In this document: one piece after another, positions 38,312-48,446 of the stretch | How the letters are laid out: each line of letters opens with the position of its first letter | Numbering within the stretch: position 1 is the stretch's first letter | NCBI GenBank assembly: GCA_002731275.1 | Contig: PCBK01000164.1 | Span: 1-64,000, forward strand | Direction of reading: 5' to 3' | Origin: Deltaproteobacteria bacterium | GTDB lineage: Bacteria; Myxococcota_C; UBA6777 | DNA length: 64,000 bases | Position numbers and translations under genes: made by a program | Notes under the pieces: generated by a model | The model's database searches: none | The model's input: only the letters and a program-made list of their open reading frames with translations | What the model was told of the DNA's origin: nothing

Positions 38312-40656
38312 GAAAACGTATTTCATCTTTGACAGACGCTTGTCGGCATATCCGCCTTCTCAAAATGTTCCCCCTGCAGCTCCCCTCGCATCTGCAGGAC
38401 GATGGACAACTCCATCACGCATACGACCGCTCTATTCGTGTCGCCGTGAGTGAACGACAGCTGTATTTCCAAATCCTCCTGCCCTACAAAGCAGAAGAGT
38501 ACAAACGTTGGACCGAGTTTGTCTACCTCGATCGTATCCGTGCATGGGAGCAACAATCCCTCGAAGTCGGATACTTTCAGGTCGCAGGGCTCGACATCCG
38601 ACACTCCGGTCAGTGGAGCGAGATCGAAGGTGTCATCCCACTCGAAAGCTACCTCACTGAAGCGCAAATCCAAACTGCGCTCTACCTTTCAGGTCTGCGC
38701 CCTGGCCTGTACGAAGATGTCCTACACTTCCAAAAGAGTGACGAGTTCGAAGACACCACACATATGCTCCCCTCTCTGATGAGTCGACTCTTTTGTATCG
38801 TCGGACAGCGACTCGCTGACAAAATCGAGAGCGGCAAGATCTGTGCGCTGCGTATCCTCTACCACTTCATCCGTGGCGAACACGAGATGCTCACGGGAAA
38901 ACGCACAGGTACCGGATTCCTCGAATTGATGCTCCCTGATGATGACATCTCTATGCTCATCGCAGAGGCCGAAGAGCTCGCTGTCATCGATGAAATCCAT
39001 GCCGCGCGAGAGATGATCCTCGACGCGCTTCCACAACATCCCGAGAGTGGACGTCTACTCGAAACGATGGGGAACTTGTGTCTCCGACATGATAGTCCAC
39101 AGCGTGCGATGCTCTTCTTTCAACAAGCGCTCAAAGACACGCGGTTTTTGCGCACCGACCTCGCCTACCTCGGTATCGCAAAAGCACACATCGCACAAGA
39201 GCAATACGAAGCCGCGTTACAAGCCCTCGACAAAGGACTCGCGAGCAATCCCTTCTTTCTCGAACTCGCCCTGTGGAAGTCACACCTCCTCACGGATCTT
39301 GGCAAGCTCGATGAAGCTTTTGAATTGCTCGACGTCGTCGAACACCGCAACGCAAATACACGCAATCTTCACCTCGAACGAGGCTACACGTACCTTCACG
39401 CCGAACAAAAACGACGTGCCCTCGAAGAGTTCCGGGTGGAGAGCGAAAAATATATCGACAACCTCGAAGCGATCGAGAAAACGATCCAGCTCGCAGAAGA
39501 ACTCGGTGAGAAGCACATCGTCGAGCGCTTCAACGAACGCAAGCAAGCCCTCCAAGATTGTCCAGATGGCGACTGCTCTGAGTTTATGCAGCAACTGGAA
39601 GACTCACTGCTCTCTGTCGGAGCTTCCGATATCCCCCACGGCGAGCTGTTGTTGTGGCTCAAATCTCCAGACAGCTCTGATGCGTGGGATCTTGAGAAAG
39701 ATTACTGTGCAGAGTGTGAAGGTCCATCGCTTCCTGTCGATAACAGCAGCTTTAACAAGACGCCGTTGGTCTACGGTGACTGTCGTGTGGTCTACAAAGA
39801 AGACGGATATTGCAGCTCCTTTCGCATCCCCTTTCAGTACCACATCTGGGAGCGGGCCAAAGAACTCAATGAGCGCGCAAAACACTCGAAAGTCCAGGTC
39901 GAACGAGAGGATGAGCATATCGTCTTTATGTTCCGCATCTTCCCGAAACCTGGGCTTGACGTCGAAGAGTGGATTGAGCGTTGGTCCATGCACAAACTCC
40001 CACTCCTCGGTGAGCTGCTCGAACATCGCGAATTCTCCCTCTCCCCTTCTCAATGTTGGGATATGTTGTACCGTCGACTCATCGTCTTGATCTGTACCCA
40101 CATTCAACACGAAGTCGAGCAAGGCAATTATTGTCCTCTTGTCCGCTTCTCCCGTTGGATCATGGAAGAAGAACACCAGATGAAGATCTGCCAAACAGAA
40201 GACGTCGCGGTGGCTTCTTGTTGTTTTGGAGAAGAGCTTCCGATCGGTCCAGAGCACCACATGGATGAGTGGCTCAATGATCTCTTCTCGACACGCCCCT
40301 CCGATGACAAAAAAGTCCTCTACTTGCCCGAACAGTACAGCCTCCAGGATGGTATGTTAGCCTCTACATTCTCGATGCCAACTGACAAAGTGCCCCTTGA
40401 CCTCAAGGAAAAAGACGAGATCCTCGACGACATTCAAAAGGGACACCTTGTGAAAGCCTTGCAGGCCATTCACCAACATGTCCTCGCCTTCCGCTGTTCT
40501 CCGTGGTTGTACGACCTGAAGGCCGACATCTACCACAGGCTCGCCCAACAACCCAAAGCCCCCTTCTGCTGTACACATGGCAACAAAGAACTCGCCAAAC
40601 GTGCTGAACACCTCGCAGAGCAACTTCGAGACTCATTCCTCAAAACAATCCTGTAG
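38308..40656 (+). CDS. TPR protein coupled to the preceding gene
   Basis: ATG 38308 overlaps the previous stop as ATGA, so the two proteins are likely made together. 782 aa, no signal peptide. A beta-rich N-domain of about 200 residues is followed by TPR-like repeats around residues 225-420 (PQRAMLFFQQALKDTRFLR, YEAALQALDKGLASNPFF, AFELLDVVEHRNANTRNLHLE) and a C-terminal region of about 360 residues. It contains Cys pairs (CPDGDC, CAEC) but no complete zinc motif. The overall plan mirrors the preceding gene, so the pair may act as one complex. Function not recognised. Confidence 0.78.
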   Translation: MRKRISSLTDACRHIRLLKMFPLQLPSHLQDDGQLHHAYDRSIRVAVSERQLYFQILLPYKAEEYKRWTEFVYLDRIRAWEQQSLEVGYFQVAGLDIRHSGQWSEIEGVIPLESYLTEAQIQTALYLSGLRPGLYEDVLHFQKSDEFEDTTHMLPSLMSRLFCIVGQRLADKIESGKICALRILYHFIRGEHEMLTGKRTGTGFLELMLPDDDISMLIAEAEELAVIDEIHAAREMILDALPQHPESGRLLETMGNLCLRHDSPQRAMLFFQQALKDTRFLRTDLAYLGIAKAHIAQEQYEAALQALDKGLASNPFFLELALWKSHLLTDLGKLDEAFELLDVVEHRNANTRNLHLERGYTYLHAEQKRRALEEFRVESEKYIDNLEAIEKTIQLAEELGEKHIVERFNERKQALQDCPDGDCSEFMQQLEDSLLSVGASDIPHGELLLWLKSPDSSDAWDLEKDYCAECEGPSLPVDNSSFNKTPLVYGDCRVVYKEDGYCSSFRIPFQYHIWERAKELNERAKHSKVQVEREDEHIVFMFRIFPKPGLDVEEWIERWSMHKLPLLGELLEHREFSLSPSQCWDMLYRRLIVLICTHIQHEVEQGNYCPLVRFSRWIMEEEHQMKICQTEDVAVASCCFGEELPIGPEHHMDEWLNDLFSTRPSDDKKVLYLPEQYSLQDGMLASTFSMPTDKVPLDLKEKDEILDDIQKGHLVKALQAIHQHVLAFRCSPWLYDLKADIYHRLAQQPKAPFCCTHGNKELAKRAEHLAEQLRDSFLKTIL

Positions 40657-40770
40657 CAAAAATAGATAGATAGGAATGTCAGAGTCCACACGTACGTAGA
40701 GCCTTGCGTGTACAACTGTTTGTACCGAGCTGTTGGAATGGTGCTTGTGCGAAGAGGGGGTGGTGATACT

Positions 40771-42567
40771 CTATTGGCAGAGTGTCGTGGACACGACTTT
40801 GGGGATCGCGTAGGGGATGCTGAAGTTACCTTGTGAGTTTGTCACTCCACGCCCCAGCAGACGTGCTGATTGAGGTGTATTTGCGGAGGTGATGTTTGTG
40901 TATCGGACAGTGTGCTCGTAGAGTTCGATGGTCATGCCTTCGATGGGGAAGCCATCTGGTCCCATGACTCTACCGCCGAGATATTTGGCCTCGGGCAAGA
41001 ATGCTTGCAGCTCCGTGCGATTGTCACCAACACATGTCTGCAAGTAGGTCCGCGCGAGACCACTGCCTGAGGGAGGGATGAAGATCAGATTGTACACACC
41101 AGGATCGAGTGCGAGCGCGAAGCTTCCGTCTTCGTTGACGTTTTTTGTTTGTTGGCTGGAGGAGGACAGAGGGATGTACTCCTCATGTCGTGATGAGCCT
41201 GGTGAACCCTGCCAGACTGCACGAACCTGCGCGTCTTTGATCATAGCTTCGCAGTTTCCGTGGGGACCTTCGCGGCAGACTTTCCCTTCGACGCGGTACT
41301 TTTTGATCAGGTCGATATCCATCTCTTTGCTCTCTTTGAGCTGTTTTAGCTCGATGAGCGACTTGGCCCACTCGCTCTTGGCAGGTGGCAGGACTTCGAT
41401 CTGGTAATTGTTGCCAGGGGGGACCTTCAGCTCAAATTGGCCCAATTTATCGGTCCTGGTTTGGGTGACAAATTCTCCCTGGAAGGGCTCATTGTTGATG
41501 ACACCGATGTCAAACTTACCGAACAAGCGGACACTGCTCCCTGCGCTGAGAGCACCACCCTGCCCTGTACGGACGGTCCCTTTGACCGTGATGGCTTGCT
41601 TGTTGTATCCGATCGGCAACGTCCCGAGATCGATCACTTTCCCCTGAGGTTGTACGCTGTCAGCGATCAACGTGTAGGGGATGTCGATTTGGGGATGAAG
41701 GCTCAACTCTGCATTTTTCATTCGCACACGGAATGTCGTCGCCTTCTCGTTTTTGGTCAGCCATAACTTGAAATCACCATTTTTATCGGTGGTGCTGACT
41801 GTCGACATGGGCCAGCCATCCTTGTTGAGGACCTGGACCTCTACCCCTTCGATGGATCTGTATGGGGTGGAGTCAGCTGCAACGAGGCGGCCTTTAAGCA
41901 CGAAGCAGGACGCGCGGCTGGGCAACTCAAAGTCTGCCTCTCTGGTCTGTTCGACCTTGAAGTCTTTAACCCGAAAGGTTGGGTACTCTTCGTTCTCTGG
42001 GAAGATATCGACTGTGTATGTCCCAAGACTCAATTGTGTCGTGTATTGGCCTGTTGAGGATTGGCTCTTGACCTCCCAAATCAAGGACTGTCCCTCGATG
42101 TGGTTTTGGTCGATGAAGCGAATTTTGGCGGCGATTTTGATTCTCTCGTCGCCAGAGATTCCCTTCTCCCAGGCCCAGACGATGCCTTTGACTTCAAACG
42201 CTTCGCGAGGGCGGATCGTGCCGTTTTGGAGGTCGGCGACGTCTACATTCAGGTATTGTTGCTTGGTGATAAGTCCGGTGCTACCGTCTTTTTTGAATTG
42301 ATACTTGGAAGGTGCCAGCAATTGTAGGCTGAGCTTTTGGCTCACATCATTGCCCATTGTGCGGCAATATCGGACATTCTGAAGGCAAATTTGCCCTTCG
42401 AGGCAGTCAGCGTTGGACTCACAGGGGCCGACGCCTCTCTCTTTGCGGGTTTTGGTCTCGCCAGTGGGCAACACCAAGCTACAACCCTGCACCATGAATG
42501 CCGACCATATGAGCATCATGAGCCACAGGCCCAAAGAGTGTGCGGAATGTTTTCGTTTCTTCATCAT
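40771..42567 (-). CDS. Lipoprotein with carboxypeptidase-regulatory-like beta domains
   Basis: The start is ATG 42567 (or the adjacent 42564). The ribosome site is weak. 598 aa. The lipobox is MVQGCS, then a short Cys-rich segment (CESNADCLEGQICLQNVRYC). The remainder is repeated beta-sandwich units of the CarboxypepD_reg/Cna-B type (KGRLVAADSTPYRSIEGVEV, VNEDGSFALALDPGVYNLIF, GGRVMGPDGFPIEGMTIELYE, TNSQGNFSIPYAIP). These are structural stalk domains on surface proteins. The downstream neighbour on the plus strand is convergent. Confidence 0.82.
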   Translation of the reverse strand: MMKKRKHSAHSLGLWLMMLIWSAFMVQGCSLVLPTGETKTRKERGVGPCESNADCLEGQICLQNVRYCRTMGNDVSQKLSLQLLAPSKYQFKKDGSTGLITKQQYLNVDVADLQNGTIRPREAFEVKGIVWAWEKGISGDERIKIAAKIRFIDQNHIEGQSLIWEVKSQSSTGQYTTQLSLGTYTVDIFPENEEYPTFRVKDFKVEQTREADFELPSRASCFVLKGRLVAADSTPYRSIEGVEVQVLNKDGWPMSTVSTTDKNGDFKLWLTKNEKATTFRVRMKNAELSLHPQIDIPYTLIADSVQPQGKVIDLGTLPIGYNKQAITVKGTVRTGQGGALSAGSSVRLFGKFDIGVINNEPFQGEFVTQTRTDKLGQFELKVPPGNNYQIEVLPPAKSEWAKSLIELKQLKESKEMDIDLIKKYRVEGKVCREGPHGNCEAMIKDAQVRAVWQGSPGSSRHEEYIPLSSSSQQTKNVNEDGSFALALDPGVYNLIFIPPSGSGLARTYLQTCVGDNRTELQAFLPEAKYLGGRVMGPDGFPIEGMTIELYEHTVRYTNITSANTPQSARLLGRGVTNSQGNFSIPYAIPKVVSTTLCQ

Positions 42568-42688
42568 ACAACCAACTTCAAAAAAATACATACAAACACT
42601 TCAATTCACTACGACAACACTAGTACTGATCTTTAACACAAGCGGACAAAAAACCTCTCAACAACAGAGGTAAAGTCGTGTCCTTCTT

Positions 42689-43243
42689 CTACTGTTCAAT
42701 CTGGATCGTGAAACGTCTCTCTGCAACCTCGACAGTGTCAGGGGACGCCCAAGAGATCCCTTTCGTCGCTGTATCAAACTCTGATACGCCGGGAGTCGGG
42801 GCTCTATCACCGACGACAAAGCGCAGGATGTGGATGGAGCCTGGGTTAAATTGCGAATACTCCAACTCACATGTCAGCACCTGTTCACGAAGCTCTGGTA
42901 AGAGCTCATCGGGCAGGCTGAGTTTCTCCTGTGGCAGTGTCAGCGCTGATGTCCGACAGATGATCGGATTTTCGCCACCAAGATGAGGATCGAGCAGCCA
43001 GTACACAAAGAGATCGTCTCTGAGATCTTCGTCACCAACTTGCAGTTTGAACTCAATTTTGGTGCGGCTGTTGCTGTCGAGTGTGATCATGTCGATGTCT
43101 GGGTCGATGACGCGGATGTAAGGACGACGGTTGGGCAACGTCTCCGCTGGTTGAATCTCAATATAAGCGACACAACCTGAGAGATAGGCCAGCCAAGCGA
43201 GGCATACAATCCTGAGACTCCAACGAAGCAGCTTTCGCCACAT
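42689..43243 (-). CDS. Hypothetical lipoprotein
   Basis: ATG 43243 with GGAG about ten bases upstream. 184 aa. The signal peptide ends AYLSGCV. The mature part is beta-rich (RPYIRVIDPDIDMITL, LDPHLGGENPIICRTS, HILRFVVGDRAPTPG), resembling an Ig-like fold. No family is assigned. It lies upstream of, and in the same direction as, the CarboxypepD-like lipoprotein (121 bp apart), so they may share a transcript. Confidence 0.72.
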   Translation of the reverse strand: MWRKLLRWSLRIVCLAWLAYLSGCVAYIEIQPAETLPNRRPYIRVIDPDIDMITLDSNSRTKIEFKLQVGDEDLRDDLFVYWLLDPHLGGENPIICRTSALTLPQEKLSLPDELLPELREQVLTCELEYSQFNPGSIHILRFVVGDRAPTPGVSEFDTATKGISWASPDTVEVAERRFTIQIEQ

Positions 43244-43466
43244 ATTCACAAATCTCCAACAACCAACAAATACAGACACATGGATCATCATCCATCGCGT
43301 TCAACAGGTGACACTCCTCAAAGGGCGGTTTGCAAGGAACAGGCCACCTTCAGACGACTATGAGTATAGTCGCAGAAAACGGCGTTTGTTACAAATAAAC
43401 CTGCGTCAGAAAGGCAAACATTGGGTGCGAGGATATGATCGAGATGTCTGGCTTTGGGTGGATATC

Positions 43467-45254
43467 CTACTTTTGTTGTTCTTTTTCGAGATGTCTGAAG
43501 ATGGTGCGTGGATCGACCCCAAGATCGCGGGCTGTTTTGGTTCGATTGCCACCATTCAGCCTTAGAATATCGTTGATATAGCGAGCTTGAAAGCGGTCCT
43601 TTGCCTCGGCCAGAGGTAGGATCTCAGACATATCCGCGCCGCGAAACTCCAGATCTTCGGGGCCGATATGTGTCCCTTCTGAGAGGATCACGGCTTTCTT
43701 GATGAGGTTTTGTAGCTCGCGAATGTTCCCTCCCCATCGGTACTTCTTCATGGAGATGATCGCGTCTGCGGTGAACCCCTTGAAGGACCGCTCAAACTCC
43801 GCAGAGAATTTCTGTAGGAAGTAGCGCGCGAGCAGGATCAGATCATCGTCACGTTCACGTAGTGGTGGCAACACGAGCTGGATCACGTTGAGCCGGTAAA
43901 AGAGGTCTTCACGAAAACGACCCTCTTTCACCTCATCTTCAAGTGTGCGGTTGGTCGCCGCGACGATACGAATGTCAACGTCCTCGGGGAACCCTCCCCC
44001 GATCGGTGTGATCTTCTTCTCTTCGATCGCACGAAGCAGCTTGACCTGAAGGACGAGTGGCAGCTCTCCAAGCTCGTCGAGGAAGAGTGTTCCTTTGTCC
44101 GCGAGCTTGAACTTCCCTAACTTGTCCGCGACTGCACCTGTAAACGCGCCTTTTTTATGTCCAAAGAGCTCGCTCTCAAGCAGGTTCTCCGGGATCGCGC
44201 CGCAGTTGATCGTGACAAAGGGACCATTATTTCGATTGGAGAGGCGGTGAATTTCGCGGGCAAACAGCTCCTTACCTGTCCCGGTCTCTCCTGTGATCAA
44301 GACGGAGACGTCTGTGGACGAGACGCGGCGGACCTTGTTGAGGACCCCCTGGATGCCCTCGCAGCTGCCGATGATGCCGCTCATCTGCATCCCTTCAAGC
44401 TGCTGCTGAAGCTTTTGGTTGTCGAGGGTCAACTCGTTGACGAGCAAGGCATTTTGGATGATCAGCGAGGCTTGTGCTGCGAACACCATCAAGATCTTCA
44501 GGGTCGTCTTGTCGAAGAGCGACGTGATATGTGAGTTACCGACATACAACACGCCGAGCAGTTTGCCTTTTTCGAGCAGAGGCACACACATCACGCTGGA
44601 CAGTTGGAGGTGCGCAACACTCGTCGCGTTCTTGAAGTTCTCATTGCGCAACGCGTCGCTGATGATCAGCGGCTCTTTGGTCTCAGCGACTTTTGCGACG
44701 ATGCTGTCTGAGTAAAGTTCACGTGCGTCAGCGAGTGTCTCGCGCTTGATGTTACGACCCACCGCGACCTTTGGCGTGTTGCCTTCGAGCAATATCAAGA
44801 ACCCACGTTGTGCGCCTGTCACCTCGATCACACGGTCGATCAAAAGCTCTAGCAGCTCCGTTAAGCTGAACTGCTGCATCAACTCACGGCTGAATTGAAA
44901 CAGACGTTCGTATGCCTCGACGTGATCGATCACGTCGGGTAATTCTTCATCGACAGGGGTCTCGGAGACCATCCGGAATGTACACTCCGTGGCACCAAGC
45001 TGGATGGAGTCTTCATGTTTGAGTGTCGTCGAGCGGCGGGAGCGGCCATTCACAGTGAATGGATGCTTGCGGTTGAGTGCGCTCAGTGTGAACTTCTCGC
45101 CATCAAACTGGATGTGTGCGTGCTCTTCAAGGAGCAGGGGGTCCGAGATACAGATGTCATTCTCGATACTCCGACCAATACTCGTCAGGGGTTTGTGCAA
45201 TTCGATCGTCACAGGTGAGCGCGATCCAGGGGCAACAAATGTGAAGCTCGGCAT
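43467..45254 (-). CDS. FHA-GAF-AAA+-Fis sigma-54-dependent activator
   Basis: ATG 45254 with GAGGAG upstream. 595 aa. An FHA domain (about 20-95; [14 protein letters not shown]) binds phosphothreonine. A GAF domain follows (about 130-280). The AAA+ domain (about 300-530) has Walker A GETGTGKE and the sigma-54 contact loop GAFTGA. A Fis-type helix-turn-helix ends the protein ([23 protein letters not shown]). The architecture is typical for Myxococcota, where FHA ties the activator to Ser/Thr kinases. A kinase gene lies about 3 kb away (48443-50713) and is a plausible but unproven partner. Targets should carry -24/-12 promoters. I found no clear one in the window. Confidence 0.95.
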   Translation of the reverse strand: MPSFTFVAPGSRSPVTIELHKPLTSIGRSIENDICISDPLLLEEHAHIQFDGEKFTLSALNRKHPFTVNGRSRRSTTLKHEDSIQLGATECTFRMVSETPVDEELPDVIDHVEAYERLFQFSRELMQQFSLTELLELLIDRVIEVTGAQRGFLILLEGNTPKVAVGRNIKRETLADARELYSDSIVAKVAETKEPLIISDALRNENFKNATSVAHLQLSSVMCVPLLEKGKLLGVLYVGNSHITSLFDKTTLKILMVFAAQASLIIQNALLVNELTLDNQKLQQQLEGMQMSGIIGSCEGIQGVLNKVRRVSSTDVSVLITGETGTGKELFAREIHRLSNRNNGPFVTINCGAIPENLLESELFGHKKGAFTGAVADKLGKFKLADKGTLFLDELGELPLVLQVKLLRAIEEKKITPIGGGFPEDVDIRIVAATNRTLEDEVKEGRFREDLFYRLNVIQLVLPPLRERDDDLILLARYFLQKFSAEFERSFKGFTADAIISMKKYRWGGNIRELQNLIKKAVILSEGTHIGPEDLEFRGADMSEILPLAEAKDRFQARYINDILRLNGGNRTKTARDLGVDPRTIFRHLEKEQQK

Positions 45255-45410
45255 TCTATCTCCTCAGTCAACGGTTCTTCTGAAGGCGATCTTTATGATA
45301 CTCCCTCCCCCTCCAATTGGAAAGGCCTATATCGATATTCCATCCACCCACACCACCGTATCTCCCCTCCACAATCCCCTACCCGACACCCACTACTTTG
45401 ATTCAAATCC

Positions 45411-45428
45411 GAACGATCAGTCGAAAAA
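45411..45428 (+). promoter_or_regulatory. Upstream copy of a putative TetR operator
   Basis: The text GAACGATCAGTCG followed by A-rich bases closely repeats the GAATGATCGGTCGG text at 45537. Both lie upstream of the TetR gene. The GATC-centred core is compatible with a TetR-type operator. Confidence 0.45.
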
Positions 45429-45501
45429 GATCATGGACTCATAGATGCCATCATTGCAGATGTTAAAGACTTGTTTCAATAGTTGTTTGAAAAGAAATGC
45501 G

Positions 45502-45530
45502 TTGACATGAATGAGCTTCATTCGTATATC
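45502..45530 (+). promoter_or_regulatory. Promoter of the TetR-P450 genes with an inverted repeat in its spacer
   Basis: TTGACA (45502-45507) and TATATC (45525-45530) are separated by 17 bp, a near-consensus sigma-70 promoter. Inside the spacer is GAATGA-GCT-TCATTC (45509-45523), a perfect inverted repeat. A regulator bound there would block RNA polymerase. Confidence 0.65.
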
Positions 45531-45536
45531 AATATC

Positions 45537-45556
45537 GAATGATCGGTCGGAATAAA
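45537..45556 (+). promoter_or_regulatory. Downstream copy of the putative TetR operator
   Basis: GAATGATCGGTCGG plus A-rich text, just downstream of the -10 and about 17 bp before the TetR start. It matches the copy at 45411 in 13 of the first 16 positions. Position and repetition suggest autoregulation. Confidence 0.45.
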
Positions 45557-45572
45557 AACACCGTCGAAGAGA

Positions 45573-46232
45573 ATGGAGCAAAATGTGACCCCTAAAATCG
45601 TCGATAGAGCAACACGGAAGAAAGATATCGCCCAGCGTTCGCTGTCATTGTTTGCGGAGCGTGGTTTTGAGGCGGCCTCGATGAGCCAGATCGCAGAAGC
45701 GGTTGGGGTCAAGAAAGCCACGATCTACGATTACTTTGCCAACAAAGATGAGCTGGTGATGGAGGCGTTAAAGGTGTGGTTTGAGCAGCTTCTTGAGGGG
45801 ATGGAGTTGTTACTCGCAGGGACAACGGACCCTATCGAGCAGCTACACATCTTCATCGACTCTTCGTGTGCAGCGATGGAGGAGACCTTCGCGATGCAGC
45901 TCACCCTCTCCGTCACACAGCTCATGGCGAAAGAGGAGAATGTCGAAAAGTTCCAGTTCGCTCGTGCGTTATTGGCGCGGATACGCAAAATGTTTGAGGG
46001 CATTATGCTCGAAGGGATTTCGCGTGGTGTCTTTCGCACGGAGTGTGCACGCGATGTCGACAAGATCACGGTCAACTTTCTCGCATATCTCGATGGGATC
46101 GGTCTTCACTACTATCTTTTTGGCCACGACGCGTTTGACCTCAAAACACAAATGGATTTTTACCTCGAACGTCTCCTCTCACAGATCGTGTCTGAGAGCG
46201 TAGAGGCCAGACCCGCCGATACAACAACGTAG
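45573..46232 (+). CDS. TetR-family transcriptional regulator
   Basis: ATG 45573 after AAGAGA. 219 aa. The N-terminal helix-turn-helix (residues 17-62) reads SLSLFAERGFEAASMSQIAEAVGVKKATIYDYFANKDEL, split here only by convention, and is textbook TetR. The C-terminal ligand/dimer domain is all helical. It is followed after 89 bp by a cytochrome P450 gene on the same strand, and preceded by a promoter with repeated operator-like sites. The likely role is self-repression and control of the P450 until a substrate-like ligand binds. Confidence 0.95.
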   Translation: MEQNVTPKIVDRATRKKDIAQRSLSLFAERGFEAASMSQIAEAVGVKKATIYDYFANKDELVMEALKVWFEQLLEGMELLLAGTTDPIEQLHIFIDSSCAAMEETFAMQLTLSVTQLMAKEENVEKFQFARALLARIRKMFEGIMLEGISRGVFRTECARDVDKITVNFLAYLDGIGLHYYLFGHDAFDLKTQMDFYLERLLSQIVSESVEARPADTTT

Positions 46233-46252
46233 GGCTTTTTCAAGAAAAAGCC
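46233..46252 (+). terminator. Perfect hairpin directly after the TetR stop codon
   Basis: GGCTTTTTC (46233-46241), a two-base loop, and GAAAAAGCC (46244-46252). No T-run follows, so it is more likely a transcript-stabilising or partially attenuating structure between TetR and P450 than a complete terminator. Confidence 0.5.
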
Positions 46253-46321
46253 TAAGGTTTGCGCGCCCCTTTGCGCAAGACCTACAGACGTGACGCCTCA
46301 TGCGCCACAGGAGACGGACCT

Positions 46322-47533
46322 ATGCAAGCAGATTGGACCCCAAAACACCCGATCAACATCAGCGCCAAAGCGTTCATCGATGACAAGTACAAATACTACG
46401 ACTGGATGCGTCGAGAAGCCCCCGTCTACAGAGGAAAATTTGGCCCCTTTCGCAGCTATCTGCTCTGTCGGTATGAAGACTGTGACTTCGTCCTCAGAGA
46501 TCCCCGCTTTATCCGCAGCCGCAAAGAGAACAAATGGCGTTGGTTGATGCCATACGGTATCAAGCTGATCACAGAGAGCATGATTTACCAGGATGGGGAC
46601 GAACACAGGCGTTTGCGCAATCTCGTACAGAAAGCCTTTACCCCCAAAGCGATCACGAAAATGCACGATCGCATCGAAGTGATCTGTAATGAACTGCTCG
46701 ACGAAGTCGAAGCTACACACGACGGACACTTTGACCTCGTCCCGACGTACGCCTTTCCACTGCCTGTGCGCGTGATCGGTGAGCTGCTCGGGATCGAAGA
46801 CAATGATATGGACAGCTTTCAAAAGAGCGTCGACGTCCTTCTCGAAGGTCTGACGGGGATCAAAATCGTCAAGACACTTGTCTGGGATCTTCCCAAGACT
46901 GTCTCCTTCCTCAAGGAGCTGCTGAAAAAGAAACGCGCCACACCTGCAGACGATCTGCTCACGGCGCTCATTCAAGCCGAAGAGAACGGTGACACCCTCA
47001 CTGAGGATGAACTCTTAGGGATGATGATGATCTTGATCATCGCTGGTTACGAAACAACTGTCGACCTGATCAAGTGCGCGGTCGTCGCGCTGCTTACGCA
47101 TCCAGAGCAGCTACAGATGCTCAAAGAAGATGACAGCTTGATGGACGGTACGATCGAAGAAGTCCTTCGTTACTGGGGACCTGTCCATGGGACAGAGCTG
47201 ATCTATGCGAGTGAAGATATCCAGGTCGGTGATGTCACGATCCCCAAAGGACACATCATCACACCCCTGCTCGGTGCGGCCAATCGCGACCCTGACAAGT
47301 TTGAACATCCAGAGGCTTTTGACATCACAAGGACCGCGAATCGCCATCTGGGCTTTGGGAAAGGTATCCACTACTGTCTCGGTGCCCCTCTCGCCCGACT
47401 GGAAGCCAAGATCGCGTTGCGAATCCTCTTTTCACGCTTCCCACAGTTGACGCTCACCAAACCGCTCGAAGAGCTGACCTTCAAACAAGTCCCCTTGTTC
47501 CACCGCTTCAAAGAGGTCCCCCTCTCCTACTAA
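46322..47533 (+). CDS. Cytochrome P450 monooxygenase
   Basis: ATG 46322 follows GGAGACGGACCT. 403 aa, the normal size for soluble bacterial P450s. The I-helix oxygen-activation motif is AGYETT, the K-helix ExxR is EEVLR, and the heme-binding loop is FGKGIHYCLGAPLARLE with the thiolate Cys at about 352. There is no membrane anchor. The family inserts oxygen into hydrophobic substrates with electrons from ferredoxin or flavin partners, and no redox partner is adjacent. Control by the upstream TetR gene suggests induction by a xenobiotic, fatty acid or secondary metabolite. The substrate cannot be read from sequence. Confidence 0.96.
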   Translation: MQADWTPKHPINISAKAFIDDKYKYYDWMRREAPVYRGKFGPFRSYLLCRYEDCDFVLRDPRFIRSRKENKWRWLMPYGIKLITESMIYQDGDEHRRLRNLVQKAFTPKAITKMHDRIEVICNELLDEVEATHDGHFDLVPTYAFPLPVRVIGELLGIEDNDMDSFQKSVDVLLEGLTGIKIVKTLVWDLPKTVSFLKELLKKKRATPADDLLTALIQAEENGDTLTEDELLGMMMILIIAGYETTVDLIKCAVVALLTHPEQLQMLKEDDSLMDGTIEEVLRYWGPVHGTELIYASEDIQVGDVTIPKGHIITPLLGAANRDPDKFEHPEAFDITRTANRHLGFGKGIHYCLGAPLARLEAKIALRILFSRFPQLTLTKPLEELTFKQVPLFHRFKEVPLSY

Positions 47534-47546
47534 AGACAGCGCGTGA

Positions 47547-48446
47547 TCAGCGGGTTGTGTACAATTGTGTGGTGTGTGTTGAGAAGGTTGGAGCGGGGGT
47601 GGAGAACTTGCGGGGGTCGACGGCTGGAAGCTCTGGGAGGACGGACTCTCTCGTACGTGGGACCGTGAGCGCGCAGTCGATGAGTTGGTAAACATAAGAG
47701 CTCGCGAAGAGCCCAAGAGAGGCAAATTGCACGATCTGCCATGCCTGCGCGATCCCGACAACGTCTTCGGGAAAACGACCTCGCTGTGAGGAGTTTGGGT
47801 CGACGATCTGCAGGCTGGAAATCACCCCGTAACCTGCGATATTAAAACCCAAAAAGACGACCTGTGAGGCCAAAAATCCGGCGGCCTTTCCCCAGTGATT
47901 GTGGACGATGTAAGGCACCCCAAAAGGCACGACACATAGCAGCGGATTGAAGTGCTCAACGCGACGATCAAATCGTAGCTTGACGACCTGCAAGGAGACC
48001 TTTGGTTTGTCTTGTGTGCGGATCAAGACGTCGAGCTTCTTCTTGATGCGACGACGTACACGCTTGAAAAAACTTACCATACTGGGAGGATAGCGGGCCG
48101 GGTCGATCGTCTTGCGGCGTGGGTAAGCGTAGAGGTAAAGTTCGAATTCACGGCGGGCGCGTCGGCGCTGTTTGGCGTAGTAATAGGCTACACCGAGGAG
48201 TTTGTGTGCTTCGTTGCGCTTTTGTGCGTCGCTGAGTTTGCCGGGGCTGGGATACAAGAGCTCGCGGAAGATCTTGATGGCTTTCTTGTACGTCCCAAAT
48301 TGCAGGTGGTTGATCGCCGTATCGTAGAGCTCCTCTGGCGACTTTTCGGCGTGTGCCATACCCGGTGAGAGGAACAGCAAGCCCCCCAATATCACCCCCA
48401 AGAGCAAGTGTGGGATACACAAGAGTCGACAGCCAGATATGCTCAT
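47547..48446 (-). CDS. TPR membrane protein coupled to the Ser/Thr kinase gene
   Basis: ATG 48446 overlaps the kinase stop (ATGA), so translation is coupled. 299 aa. A signal peptide ends AHA. TPR-like helices occupy residues 35-120 (LYDTAINHLQFGTYKKAIKIF, RRARREFELYLYAYPRR). Residues 165-270 carry about three hydrophobic segments (GKAAGFLASQVVFLGFNIAG, IVQFASLGLFASSYVYQLID), resembling small DUF5683-like envelope proteins. It probably works with the kinase at the membrane. Confidence 0.8.
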   Translation of the reverse strand: MSISGCRLLCIPHLLLGVILGGLLFLSPGMAHAEKSPEELYDTAINHLQFGTYKKAIKIFRELLYPSPGKLSDAQKRNEAHKLLGVAYYYAKQRRRARREFELYLYAYPRRKTIDPARYPPSMVSFFKRVRRRIKKKLDVLIRTQDKPKVSLQVVKLRFDRRVEHFNPLLCVVPFGVPYIVHNHWGKAAGFLASQVVFLGFNIAGYGVISSLQIVDPNSSQRGRFPEDVVGIAQAWQIVQFASLGLFASSYVYQLIDCALTVPRTRESVLPELPAVDPRKFSTPAPTFSTHTTQLYTTR

